Position numbers and translations under genes: made by a program. Shown here piece after piece: positions 22,801 through 34,619 of a stretch of 64,000 nucleotides of DNA (the first letter of the stretch is position 1; each line of letters begins with the position of its first letter). This DNA comes from Gnetum montanum. Taxonomy: Eukaryota > Streptophyta > Gnetopsida > Gnetales > Gnetaceae. The notes beneath the pieces were generated by a model. It searched no databases and was not told the DNA's origin. It saw only the letters and a list, made by a program, of their open reading frames with translations. The stretch lies in NCBI GenBank assembly GCA_015680685.1, contig MNCI01026517.1:102430-166429 (forward strand), written 5' to 3'.

Positions 22801-23672
22801 ACTTAGAACGCTCCTTGTGGGAGTGCAGGTGTGTGAATAAAGACTTGTGGAAACGGGTCTAGAAGCTTGAGAAGGAGAAGGCTAATCTGATCGCCGAGGT
22901 GGGAGACCTCCGCTCTAGAAATGAGTTTCTATTGGCCCGTGATACCAACAATGGTAGTTGGTGCATGATCTTCATTGATTATGTAAGATATTTGATGATC
23001 GTGCAGCACTAGAATGAAGCCATGCGTGAAATAATTAAGTAGGAAATGCAAATGAACTTATTGGCCCAGAAGATCCAGGATTGGAAAGATTATGGCGTAA
23101 GAGTTTATGAGTGGGGGCAGTACTAGAAAAACCATAAGCATATGTATAAATTGGAATGTGCCACATACTGTAAATAATACTAGGATGCTTCAGTGAAGTT
23201 GTATACTCATGAAGTATTCCTAGATGTCATAGGTGCTTTTGGGGCTTACGACAAGTTCATGTAACAAGTGACGGGCAATGAGTTCCCTGAATGGGAAGTG
23301 AGCTTCCCCACGGGTGAGACTGCCACTGCCTCTATTTCTCTAGGACTATAGAGATGGATGGCTATTGAAAAGGAGATATTTGTAGTAGATTCTAACTTGG
23401 GCGATAGGCATTGGGCAGATATTATAAAGGAGGAGGTTTGGCAATGCCTCGAGACTGGTTTGGATTGCATACCCCCCGAGACAAACGTGTGGCCGTCTTG
23501 GGTTAGTCACATTCTTGTGATGCAACAGTTTATTCTATACTACTTTCTTTATTTGTGACTCTAGCTAACTACTTCATTTTTTGTGATACAGATTCTGGAT
23601 GAAGAAGCAAGGCCCTGTAAGTGTGGGAACAATGATGTAGGAGAAGATGATGCAGGGGAAGATGATGCATGA
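19897..23672 (+). pseudogene. antisense gene X, copy 2 (spliced; most of exon 4 deleted)
   Basis: Exon 1 (MIAPKREHKYLALTKVDEVK) ends at 20018 before GTAAGT. Exon 2 encodes FLQFLIQHFNVVGHTY and ends GGCGG at 20966 before GTGAGT. Exon 3 starts at 21059 after ACCAAG (FFINKSGLH, DQCRGEY-like GQCRGEYKTY). Most of exon 4 is missing: the frame jumps to its tail (LFAEFLVVRENG) near 21330. Exon 4 ends CCCATTG at 21714 before GTAAAT. Exon 5 starts at 21855 and is Glu/Asp-rich. Exon 6 is 22438-22572 (VVDDMIDRL) and exon 7 is 22681-23501 (YEEASKC, SLWECRCVN). Exon 8 is 23592-23672 after GATACAG and ends in TGA. TAG stops and a lost intron 1 acceptor (GCAT for GCAG) show decay. Function unknown. Confidence 0.75.
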
Positions 23673-23829
23673 GAGCAAGAGATCTTATTTTGTATTTTTT
23701 TTGCAAGAATATTGCAAACATTATTTAATTGAAACTTTGAATGGAAAATGAATTATGAAAAGATATGTTTTTTTTAACTTGCGTATTGTCTATGTGATCA
23801 GTTTTTCTCGTGTTTTAGTCTTAGTTGTA

Positions 23830-24245
23830 GGCCATTTCGAACCATGGTCAGGTGATAAACAAAAGAATTTTTTTGAATAGCCAATTTTAGGCCTTGACAG
23901 GCTATAGTGGGATGATGCAGGTGGAGGATTTTTCTAGTTTTAGGCCTTAGTGGGCTATAACATAATGTAAATAAAAAATGTTTCCAGTTTTAGGCCTTAG
24001 CCGGCTATAACAGAGTGTACACGAAAAGTTTTGCTAGTTTTACACCTTAGCCGGCTGTAACTTAATGTGAACGAAGGATGTTTTTGGCTAGTTTTAGGCT
24101 TAGCGGGCTGTAACCTAATGTAAATGGTGAATTTTTCTAGTTTTAGATTGTAGTGGGCTGTAACATGATGTGAACGGAGAATGTTTTGCCAGTTTTGAGG
24201 CCTTAGCAAGCTGTGTATAGTTTTAGGCATTTTTAGGCTGTGGGA
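23830..24245 (-). repeat. hairpin array E (PR|X boundary)
   Basis: About eight units on the + strand read CTAGTTTTAGGCCTTAGCGGGCTGTAAC, an arm pair GGCC/GGCT around TTAGCG joined to the CTAGTTTTA tail (reverse of TAAAACTAG). They lie between the X2 stop and the protease end of copy 3, spaced about 45-55 nt. Several units keep pairing only through a G-T pair; two (near 24040 and 24140) have lost it. Confidence 0.7.
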
Positions 24246-24359
24246 CGATGTAAATGGATGGTGAGCGGTTTAAAAGGAATTAGTTAGGCACCTAGCATAG
24301 ATGGATGAATGTGAGGCAAACAAGCGATAAATGTACAATGGATGTTAACTAGGTAGTAA

Positions 24360-27176
24360 GTAGTGGAGTTACTACACTATACGCAACTACTTTCTAAACC
24401 ATTGTGGATTGAGTGAGACGTAAGGTCGGGAAGCTTTACTGCAGCATTCTTCTACATTATTATCTTTCACTTGAAAAGGAAACTTGGCCCACGTTGTTTT
24501 GTTTTATGAGCTGGCTTGTTGGGCTGGGTTGTTTGTTAAACAGTTAGTCTTGACGGAGACAAGTGCCTCGTTCTCAAAGCTGATGACCTCTAAACCCTGC
24601 TCCATATCTACGTTGTTTATTGCTTGTGTTGCCACCTCATCATCATGGATCACCACCTCCTTACTTGCATAGGGTAGATGGATCTCTTGATGTATGGATG
24701 AAGAGATGGCCTTGATTTGGGCTAACCATGACCTCCCCAAGATGAAGTTAAACCCAAGCATCTCTTCCACCATGATAAACGTTGCATTTGTGGGGAACTA
24801 GTTCCCTACCACAAAGCTAATGTGGATGGTGCCTTTCACCATGAACCATGCCCCATTGAATGACTTCAAGCATGATGTTGTCATGGATTTGATCTTGTCT
24901 ACCAAACCTAATTTATCCATAATGGGAAATGGAATGACATTTGTAGCAGCTCCGTCATCAACGTGTACTCTTTGGATCTTATGTTGGCCAACCTAAATTC
25001 TGATGAATAGGGGTGTTGTAGTTACCTAACCCTTTTTAGGATCTTCCCTAATGGAATCATCACAAAATTTCAATTGGGATGGCTACAGTTCTGCAAGCGT
25101 AGAAAGAAGCATAACTGAGTGAATTTCTTTCTCTTCTGCTAGCATGTTCTCGTCAACCTATATTATTGTTAACATGTGAATTAGAGCCTCACGGTGTGTA
25201 GTAGAAGTCATTATTAGGTCGTACAGGCTGAACAGTGTGTTCTTTTATTTTAGAGCATACTTGACCTGAGTAAGAGTGCTTAATAGGTCTCATCCACCTT
25301 CTTATTGCTTGCTATCTTTCTCCTTTTCCATTTGTCCAAGGAAATGAATTTCCCAAGTAGGAACAGCTTCGGGCTTAGGATCAAACCCTTTTAGGAGATG
25401 TGGTGATGACTGTGCATGCATAGTAGCATTAACCTTTGGTGACGAGGACATAGATGTAGAGGATGAGGGAGTAGGCTTGGAAGGACCTAGGGCAGTACCT
25501 TCCGTTGTCACCTTACCTATCGAGAACTTTTCTCATTTTTGTGGATGTAGGATGGGGGAAGTTGAATGGCTTGGCCCCCCAATGATGAATTGTGCTCTCA
25601 GTGTTAGTGTATGCGATGGTATTATCTTGTTTACAGAAGGCGTGGAGGTAGATGTCCGAGAAGGGACCTTTAGGATAAATGATTGTTGTGGTAGTTTCTT
25701 GGCCGTTGTTGGTGTTGGTGCAGTATGGTGAGGCATGCGAACCACAAACAACTACTAAGGTAGTTTGGAATTATTGTCCATGTGGATATTATTGATGATA
25801 TAACTAACATTGTTGGTGTTAAGTGGGTCTATGTAAACATGCATAGATTAATTTTTAGGGTGCATGGTGTTTCTTTCGTCTAGAACGAGCTTCTATTGAT
25901 CAATCATTCTTTGGATGTCATCCTTTAACACCAAACAATAATCTGTGTCATGACCACACAATTGATGGTAGTTACAAAACTGCTCTAGCCTAAAATTCTT
26001 AGGAACTAGGGGCTCATTGGGCAAAGCCATTGAGGGGTTCCTAAGGATTTCATAGTATTGTTGATGCCTTTTGGCCATCTCCTCTGACATCTGCTTGTGT
26101 TAAATGTACCCCGTTCCCAGTAATTACTTTAAAAGTTCTGAATGCTTAACAGGAAATGGGGTATATTTACAGTGAACTTTACACTCAAAATTAGGTTTGA
26201 GCAAGTTGGATGCTTTAGGTGTCAAGGTGGAGGCTTGAGTGGCATTGCAAAGTGGGGGTGCAAGGTTAGTTAATGCAGTGGGCACCTTCTTGTTGTTGTT
26301 TTTATTGGGCTTGGCTTCATTTGGCATAGCGGCCACTACGACTATTGCAACATCGCCCTTATCTTTGTCCTTCTTTGTAAATGTGTTCTTATATGCAACA
26401 TAGGGCAGGTCTTTACTTGCCTTGGCCACTTCTTGTATGCTCTTGGTGTAGGCAAAAGCCTAAATAAGAGTTCATGGAGAGAGTAGTATAGTTTGGACTT
26501 GATGAAGTTATTCACTACACCCTTAAAGATGGCCAGTAGATGGGCCTCCGTGATAGGCTTGTCGATCTCATTAAGGGTAGTGTTCCACCACTGTATGAAT
26601 TTCTGGATTGGTTCCAAGGGATCTTGCTTCACACTCATCAACTGATCCAATGTAACCTCTGGTCTTAAGTTATACTTTAAATTAGTTACAAATTGAGTTA
26701 GAAGCTCCTCTAGGGTTGAGATAGAAGAGCGTGGGAGTGTGCAATACTAGTCCAAGGCTTTGCCCATTAGAGACATAGCAAAGACATGGATGATTGTGTG
26801 CAGTCATTGTTGCAAAAGAAGAGACTCAGATCTAAATGTAACAAGATGCACGTTGGGATTACCATCTTTGTTGTATTTTGCAAAGTTGGGGAGTGGCATC
26901 TCAGGGGGTAATGTTAGCGTAGGGATTGCTGGGCTAATGGGATCATCATGGTAGAAATCCATGACTTGTATTGTGTAAGAACTGGCAACCTTGAGGCATC
27001 AAACCTCTTCGGTAAGGGTCTAGATAAGTTGAAATGCTTGATCTAGACTCGGGGGTAATGTAGATAGTTGGCGAGTTACAGGGAAAGCTCCCATTGATGG
27101 TGTGGTAGGGACAACAACTTCGTTCATAGGCAGCACCATTGGGGTGGCCCCTATGAATGATGTTATTAGTGTTGTC
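24360..27176 (-). pseudogene. gag: gag-protease, copy 3 (main part)
   Basis: Minus-strand gag-protease that continues at 36150-36072, since B1 interrupts it. The joined frame passes through the B1 target site without a shift. Capsid core motifs lie around 26900-26560 (MDFYHDDPISPAI, VKQDPLEPIQKFIQ). A zinc-knuckle-like CNYHQLCGHDTDYC lies near 25960. Short FVVR.P-type repeats are near 25750-25530. The protease active site is VDDGAATNVIPFP near 24960 and the flap NFILGRSWLAQI is near 24750. The end region is about 24400-24360 with several stops. It is convergent with X2 across array E. Confidence 0.85.
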
Positions 27177-28872
27177 TGAAACACCACTAATTTCGGCCTA
27201 GCACTTTGAAATGAGAATGACTCAAGCCCTTTCGAAGTTTCAGGAGGAAAAATTTGGCTAAGACATGAAGCTCACACCAAGCTTGCGCAAGGCAGCTTGC
27301 TCACCCTCAATGTGAGAAACTCTACAAAGCATCAAGACTAAGTTAAAAATGATTTGATTTCTAAGTTGTGAGTCATCCTCGAAGCACATCCTTGGAAACT
27401 TCAGGTCCCAACTTTAGAATGTTAAATTTTAGCTCAAAATTGCAGGTTTTTAGAAGATTTTTATGGTCATGATGCAAGTCATGTTGCGGGTCACGTAGCA
27501 GCATGAGTCCAGCATGATCAACTCTAGGAGCCTCCAAACCAAGTTGAAATGATCCAACTTCCAAGGTGCAAATCATCCTCAAAGTTCATGGTCAACAACC
27601 TCTAGTCCTAGCTTCAAAATTCAAAAATTCATAATATCAGATTCCAGCTCAAAAGTGCAAGTTTTTAGAAGTTTTTTTAAAGCATGCTGTAGGTCACACT
27701 ACAGCATGAGTCCAGCATGACCTGCCATAAATAGCTCAAAATAGGTTATTTTCAACCTCAGTTTCTGACTCTCAAGATCAACCACAGCTAGACAGTTCTT
27801 GCACTCAGGAATTAGGCTTCAAAGTTTGAAATTTGGTGAAAATTTTGCAAGTCTTTGCTCACTCACACTGAGGTCATGCTGCAGCATGAGTGTAGCGTGT
27901 ACACACTCAAGTCATGCTGAGACAAAATCAACTTACGCTAGAAGTTCTTATCAAGAAAAAACACTCCAAACAGCCATGAAACCACTCAAATCAACATCTT
28001 GCAGTAGTCAAGTTAGAAATCTAGAAGCTTAAAGAGAGCTAGAGCCAATTTCTCTTGTTGTACATCATCCTTTTAATGTAAATTTTTGATTGAGCTTGTC
28101 AAGTTCTTATGCTCTGAATTGTATGAGCGTGACCTAGATTGAGCAAGTTGTCACACATTGTAAGATACAATGCACCTGGTCTAGAACATAGCTTGCCCAC
28201 ACATATCAAACTCACATATAGCTGTCCATTTTACATGTGTCACTTGATCCACTTTCCTCTCATGTCCCAACCATTGATTCCATTCTCAAGTTTCGCACCT
28301 ATGCCCGGCCCAGCCCTATAAATACCCTATTAATTCACATAAATGGGGTTGGCAATTTATGAGTTAAATGGTTTAGGAAACTCAGACCAGCGATCCTTGG
28401 GCGCTTGGCACACTCTGAGTCATAGTATCCAAGCACTTTTGAAACACATCACATCACATCACCCCGAGGCTTGGCGCTTGACCTGCCATCCACACATCTA
28501 GCTATGCTTTGATCAGTGCACATCTTTTCTAAGCAATACAATACAGTTCATTTTGCCAGCCATTATTTTGTTTACTTTGCTTTACATTAAATTTAGATTT
28601 TTCTTGCAATACCAGTTCTACATGTATTTATGTTTATATTTCATACTTGTTGTTTACGTTTCACAACGTTAGTTACAATAACCCCAGCACAAGCTGTAGT
28701 TTACGCTCAGGGAAGTCCTTGGTTGAGTTGTGTGTAGGCCATCCAAGGCACTCTGCCTTCATTTACTTTTCCAGCTTGCCCTTGGGTGAAGGCAGGGTCA
28801 GCTGTGTCTGCCCAATGACCTTTCGGTGTTTTTTTTCCTTCTAGCCTTACACCGATGGTTTAGGTCAGTATA
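27177..28872 (+). repeat. 5' LTR of B1 (family B)
   Basis: Starts TGAAACACCACTAATTTC and ends AGTATA (an intact end would be TACA). U3 has a repeat of about 180-200 nt carrying the words TCACGTAGCAGCATGAG, TCACACTACAGCATGAG and TCATGCTGCAGCATGAG. These include the perfect 10-bp inverted repeat CATGCTGTAG/CTACAGCATG at 27683-27708. The TATA box is at 28317-28324. Confidence 0.88.
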
Positions 28873-28878
28873 GTAAAT

Positions 28879-28897
28879 TGGTGCTAGAAGGAGGGCC
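28879..28897 (+). promoter_or_regulatory. primer-binding site, tRNA-Asn type
   Basis: TGGTGCTAGAAGGAGGGCC lies 6 nt after the 5' LTR. It is complementary, with one mismatch, to the 3' end of plant tRNA-Asn (recalled end CCTCCTTCTAGCGCCA). Copies 4 and 5 have the same site, so minus-strand DNA priming by tRNA-Asn is a family trait. Confidence 0.8.
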
Positions 28898-29410
28898 CAA
28901 CTTTTTTGTTGTCTATTAAATATGTCGATCACACTACTTGTCAAAAATTACTCATCTTGTCCCTGTAAGTCTCCCTATCCATCACACTACTACAGTGGTC
29001 ATTATGTAGTTAGTCATGTTGCAGTTGGTCATGCTTCCATTAGTCACACTGCTGCAATTGCTCACGCTGTAGTTGCTCACATTGCCATCAGTCACGCTGC
29101 TGTAGTTGCTCATGTTGTAGTTGGTCATGCTACCGACAATCACACTGCTGCAGTTGCTCACGCTGCAGTTGGTCATGCTTTCGTTAGTCACACTACTACA
29201 GTTGCTCATGTTGTAGTTGGTCATGTTGTCTATCAGTCACGCTGCTACAATTGCTCATGCTATAGTTGTTCACGCTGTTTGTCAGTCACATTGCACTACA
29301 GTTTCTCATGTTGACCCTGTCACACATGCTAAGCTTGCTCACGCTGAAACCAATTGCACACACTGCGAGTTAGATCATGCTACACACACCGCCAGCTTGT
29401 ACACACTATC
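28898..29410 (+). repeat. B1 leader with short tandem word repeat
   Basis: From about 28980 to 29330 units such as GTTGCTCACGCTGCAGTT and GGTCATGCT recur every 12-36 nt. Reading frames through it are His/Ala/Val-rich on one strand and Ser/Asn-rich on the other, which is expected from the repeat itself. I take it as untranslated leader before the gag ATG at 29411. Confidence 0.7.
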
Positions 29411-32400
29411 ATGGAATCTTCCCAGATCAACCCTACTTATGCAATCCTCACACCTAAGCAATATAACTTCATTTGTGTTAAAATCCAAGCCAATTTTCCT
29501 ATCGATCGTGTAGAGAGAGAAGCGAAACAAAAATTTGAACTTATTTATAAGGGAGGTCATGAGTTCACTGCTTTAACATTTGACATAATCCCACTTTCTA
29601 AGCCCCATCATCAACTCATATCTCACCTTCTCATGGCAAGGACTCAAGCCTTACAACAACCTCTGATAGAGCCTCAGAGTGGAGATGAGAAAGATGACTT
29701 TGCCGCCCAATCTGAGCATGGGGATTCGTACCATACCATCAATCCTCACACCCATATAAAACCATTATTTCAACCTTTTTTGGAAGAAACTATGCTTCCT
29801 CCTTCATCCACATACACTCGAGGACTGGCTTCTCAACAAGAAGTACCAGCTTCCACATCCACCCATTACATACCACAAATACAAACCCATGGGGCACCTC
29901 TAACTACTTTAGCACAACACATTCAAGGAATTACCTCAAAACCTGTGGTTGGGCAGTGGGTTTCACTAGCTATTCAATAGCACTAACCAACTTACTATAG
30001 CATACCACACCCTACGATCCTATCTCTAAATGTTGCTCCACCACAACAACATTAGACAATCCAATAGACTTCCTTTCCACAAATGATACAACAACCAAAC
30101 TACCATCAATCGTAATCCACTCATCCCACCAATCTACCTACCACCCAATAGTGGACAAACACAAAGAAAATTATGCACATGTTAACTGAGAAGGTAAAGC
30201 ACCTTAAAACAAAAAACATTAAGGAAATCAAGTTGTTGGACTTCTACCAAGATGACCCAATCCACCCTTCATTTCCACCATTAACGTTGCCAAAGGAGAT
30301 CCCATTACCTTAGCTAACCAAGTACAATGGAGAGGGAGATCCAAATGTCCACCTAGTGATATTTCAAATAGAATGTCTCCTACTTTAGGCCTGGCCTCAT
30401 GCAATTCATGAGTTTTGCCTATGTCCTTAACGGAAAACGCCTTAGACTGGTAATGAGCCTTACCTCATAACTCTATATCCTCTCTGGAGGATTTGTCACA
30501 TCAGTTTGTTACCCATTTTAAGTATAATCTAAAACCTGAAGCCACTCCGGATAGCTTGATTTAGATTAAATAAGCACCTATAGAGCTAGTGCAAAAATTC
30601 ATCCAAAGGTGGAGCGTAGGCCCGAATGAACTCCACGAGCCCATCGCAAAGCCACTGTGAATGACTTCGTTAAGTCGAAACTGAATTATTTGAGTGCTCA
30701 TACTTTGAGTCAAGCATTTGCACAAGTCAAAATCATAGAGGAGGTAGTGAAATCAAGCAATGACCTAGCTTATGTAGCCTACAAAAATCAACATGCTCGT
30801 AAGCAAAACATAGCAGTGGCAACGGTGGCCGAAAGCACAAAAGCAATGAACTAGGGCCCAACAGCTAACCAACCTAAAGCCCCAACTGACAAAGCCACCA
30901 ACTTTGATGCCAACTCACCTACATCGATAGGGGCCACTCCAGGGCCCAACTTTTAGTGCAAGGATTGCTTATTTTATACACCACTACCAATGCAACCCTC
31001 TCAACTATTGGAGAAACTCTTGAAAGAGAGGAAAATCTAACACAAACACGTGTTAGAGATTACCTGAAAAAAACATGATAGGTACTGTGAACTACCAAGG
31101 AATCCCACATTAGTAGTACCAAATGAGCCCCTGGTCCCACAACATTTTAAACTAGACCAATACTGTCATTACCATCAAATGGCTAGTCACGGTACAAACA
31201 ATTGCCATGCCTTGCAAGATGACTTGCAGGGAATGATAAAACAAGGCCAACTCGTGATTGACATGGCAAGTCAATCCAACACAGAAAATGCCTCCTATGT
31301 CATAAATTTGATTAGCATAGGTGGTAAGTGCAAACCTATGCAACAACCTTTTGTTATCCGTGTGCCTCCTAGTAAGGCAAGGATTCCCTCAGCCTCCACA
31401 AACAAGAGGCCTACCTTTGTTATCAAGGTTCCACCCTAGGCATCCACAACACCATTTGTGGTCAAGGCTCCACAATGTTCATTCGCTAAGATGTTAAATA
31501 GGCATGACGCATCAACAAAAACTGGTAAGAAACCTTTCGTCATCAAGGTGCCACAACATGATGGCCCCTCACCTAATTGAAGCCTAATAGTGAGCAACAT
31601 CTCAATCCCTCCTCCTTCAAGGGTTGACCCCACTAGCAACCTAGGTAGGCCCACCAAATCGCAACACAAGAGGACAAATGAGCATCCCGCAACCCCTATG
31701 GTTGAAGCAAAAGCCACAACCAACAAACAATAGCTAAACACTAGGGTCCATACCCCCAAGCAAGCCAAGAAAACCAAGCCCAAGTCCCCTTTGCAAGAGA
31801 TCTATCTCTAAAATCACATGGATGAAGTCAAGGCCAAAAAAATGGCTAATGACAAGAACTTCGTAGCTCCACTAACCCAGGTAAAAGAAATGCTCAAGCA
31901 AAAGAACACAACATTCAATTTGTACGACATGGTCATGAACTTTTCTACTGACTTCCAAGCATTGGCCTAGGTCTTGGCCTCCATTCCTATTATGGAGGAC
32001 ATCCCTACAAATGAAGAATCCATTTGTGCAATGATGTTACCCCTTACACCACAAGAATCAGGTTCAACAACCTTAACCTTTCGCGATGATGCAGTCAAAG
32101 TCAACCCCAAACAAGGGAAGGTCACTATGGCTCCGCTATCCATTAGCATTCATGTTGAATAGTATACCATCCGCAGACTACATGTCGATGATGGTGCAGT
32201 AACAAACATAGTCCTGTACTTCATCATCGATAAGCTAATCTTGCCAGATGAAATCAGGCCAACCAAAACCACATGTCTAAAATCCTTCAATGGATCACAT
32301 GTGATAGTCAAGGGTACAATCAAATTAGCATTTGTAGCAGGAGAGAAATTCCCCACTAGTGTAGATTTCACTATCATAGAGGAGATGTCAGGTTTCAACA

Positions 32401-32687
32401 TGATTCTAGGTAGGCCTGGACTAGCTCAACTAAGGGCCATCTCCTCTCCCATCCAAAAAGAAATCCACCTTTCATACGAAGGTGGTCAAGTTATCATCCA
32501 TGGTGGTAACGTTTCCTCTTCGACTATCCATGACATAGACATGGTGCAAGTTTTAGAAGAAAAGTTTCTTGGTGGTACACCTATAACAACCAACACAACA
32601 CTTAAGGCTAACACACCCAAACGAGTGGTTGAAGCCAATAGCCCCCAGAGGATCCTAAACCTTGCATGCTCCCTAATCCATGACTAG
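29411..32687 (+). pseudogene. gag: gag-protease of B1
   Basis: The start MESSQINPTYAILTP is followed by the conserved N-terminal block QYNFICVKIQA and FELIYKGGHEF. An acidic SEHGDSYHT region and a Pro/Gln-rich linker follow. The capsid region is near 30200-30720 (AKPLxMNDFVKSKLNYL). A zinc-knuckle-like YHQMASHGTNNC lies near 31160. Repeats of the type PFVIRVPP and TFVIKVPP occur at 31350-31560. Protease has VDDGAVTNIV near 32189 and NMILGRPGLAQL near 32398. Many TAG/TAA stops exist, for example after TREDP-like capsid segments near 30010 and 30316. Unlike copies 1 and 4 it ends at CSLIHD without the RKVKRQL tail. Confidence 0.87.
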
Positions 32688-32884
32688 TTAGGAAGAAACT
32701 ACATTACCAAGACTTTCCCTTGGCCAAAAATGTGCTAGATGCTTGCCTACCCTTCGCCTCCACTTAGAATGTATTTTGACTTTTTTTTACATTGCATTAA
32801 CCTATGCGTTTACACTTTGCCCACTCACTTACATTCGTCAAACTTAGTTTACAAATTGCATTCATAAAACATAAAACTACAAAA

Positions 32885-33427
32885 ACACATGGCTTGAAAA
32901 GGCCTTAAACTAGCATACAGTCTGGAATGGCCTAAAACTATCACTCTTTTGCATTACTTTTCTTTCACTCATACATTTTAACTCTATGTACAACAGGTAT
33001 AGCTTGATTTTTTTTCTTCCTAGTTGATCTTTGCAGGATCTTGCAAACACATAGCATGACCATGCATGCAACATCACACCTTACATAAGCAAGGTAAGCA
33101 TAGATAGTCCACTATGACTATAAACTGGCATAGACAGTCTTGGCATCATGACTTAAAAATGATACCACAAAACGTCCTGGAGTCATGACAATAAATCGAC
33201 ACCACAGAGCTCTATCCGATATGACTCTAAACTGCCACATCTATCCACCATGATGTGAAACTAACATCCAGAGTCTAGTAATACTATAAACTAGCTTGCC
33301 TCTTCATAGTCCACTATGACTATAAACTAGCAATGCCCCATCTGTTACGACATTAAACTGGCATCGTCTAAAGGGTTATGATGTGAAACTAACCTGCAAT
33401 AGTCTGCTAAGACTATAAACTAGCGAC
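32885..33427 (+). repeat. hairpin array F (two array types joined)
   Basis: Units at 32885-32945 are of the post-protease type (GGCT-TGAAAA-GGCC then TTAAACTAGC). Units from about 33095 to 33427 are of the post-integrase type: AGTC-CACTAT-GACT then ATAAACTGGC (33099 and 33308), and AGTCT-GCTA-AGACT then ATAAACTAGC (33401). About ten units lie in the second part, spaced 25-40 nt. The gap of about 150 bp between the types marks the deletion that removed X and pol. Confidence 0.75.
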
Positions 33428-33552
33428 ATCATCGACGACCAAGAAAAACTTGAAAACATGTGTTGCTACAATTGGCTATTCATGTTCCACAAAGACNGTT
33501 TTCAAGTTTTTCTTGGTCGTCGATGATGTCGCTAGTTTATAGTCTTAGCGGA
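33403..33552. repeat. 55-nt inverted repeat bounded by Ns
   Basis: 33403-33457 is repeated in inverted orientation at 33498-33552 with one mismatch (33405). The 40-nt spacer includes the N at 33497. The right arm is exactly the stretch between the Ns at 33497 and 33553, which points to a gap-filling or scaffolding artefact rather than biology. Confidence 0.85.
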
Positions 33553-33553
33553 N

Positions 33554-34619
33554 ATGATTCTGTCTACTTTGAAAATTATGCATGGTGGCTCCATCTCTTT
33601 GTTTAAAGTGCTTAGTTAACTAATTCATTTATGTTTTTCTTGTCTTCTTGTAGTTGTGTTTGCAAGATGACACGCCTGAGGTGTTCGTGCATAAGTGCAC
33701 TTCATCATGATGACAAGGTATCACATTCTTCCCGATGCACATAACTGGATTAATCAATCCATTCATAAGTACATTCCTGACTCTCGATACATCCCCTATT
33801 TCAATCATGATCCCCTCAGCCTATTTAATTACACCCCCTTGATACATCCTACTCATCTAAAAACTCTTGATACACTATGGTACACTATGACTGTCTAAGA
33901 AGTTTCAATGCAAAACACAGTATATGATACATGACACAAAATGCAAGCACTCAAATACAAGCACAGCACTAAAAGCAAGCTCTTTCAAAACAGACCAAAG
34001 AGAAAAAGAAAAAAAAAAGAAAAGAAGAAACAAACAAAAAGGAAAAGAACAAAAAGAAAAAAGAACAAAAGGATCAAAAAGCAAAGTGCATGGAAAAGGT
34101 CTTCATGACGTCGTTGACATTATAAACCATAGACTATTGGCTATTCTCATACAAGCCCTAGGTGAGAAGGCAATTGTCTTGAAAAATAGTTATGCTCATG
34201 TCTCAAAGAGATCATGTTGTACATCATCGTGTGTCTTTGGTTGTTTACAATAGGCCCCGTAAATACTCTATAGGAGTCCCATTTCTCCAAAGAACGCACT
34301 TCCTATGTCTTGGCCTCGAGTCTACTGAACACTGGCTATGGACAAGGACCAAAGATATAGCCCATTCACATGAGAGCATTCCTCTCCCACAATCCCAGTA
34401 GTAATCATAACCCTTGATCAACTCCTGAACTCCCATGGTTACAATCCCTTGCATCTTGAACCACATTAGCTCGATCCCATGTACTTTTGAAAACGGTGCG
34501 ATGACATCCGGCCAAGGGTCGATGGTAAATGCTTGATGCTTAGTTGTTAATGGGTTTTTGCACTTTTTTATCAATGCCTCTCGGGTGGACTCCTCCAAAC
34601 ATCAACAACGAGGGACCAA
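33554..34619 (+). other. 3' region of B1
   Basis: Sequence between array F and the 3' LTR. It holds an A/G-rich low-complexity stretch at 33990-34090 and ends with the purine tract ACAACGAGGGACCAA touching the LTR. Apart from the minus-strand ORF at 34245-34598 I see no recognisable gene. Confidence 0.7.
34245..34598 (-). CDS. unrecognised antisense ORF at the B1 3' end
   Basis: An uninterrupted 117-codon frame, unusual among the decayed frames here, starts 22 bp inside the purine tract and runs away from the 3' LTR. It begins MEESTREALIKKCKNP and contains FTIDPWPDVIAPFSKVHG and YDYYWDCGRGML, with several Trp and Cys. It sits where copies 1, 2 and 4 have the possible antisense ORF Y, but I cannot align the two convincingly. 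It could be a second antisense gene of the element, a captured host fragment, or a chance frame. No splice sites or promoter were identified. Confidence 0.35.
   Translation of the reverse strand: MEESTREALIKKCKNPLTTKHQAFTIDPWPDVIAPFSKVHGIELMWFKMQGIVTMGVQELIKGYDYYWDCGRGMLSCEWAISLVLVHSQCSVDSRPRHRKCVLWRNGTPIEYLRGLL

Noticed and set aside
28879-28897. Fragment of a tRNA-Asn gene
   Set aside because: Only the 3'-end complement is present, on the strand and at the distance from the LTR expected of a primer-binding site. No cloverleaf surrounds it.
28922-29314. His/Ala/Val-repeat ORF in the B1 leader
   Set aside because: It arises from the tandem leader word; copy 5 has a different word at the same place and no similar ORF.
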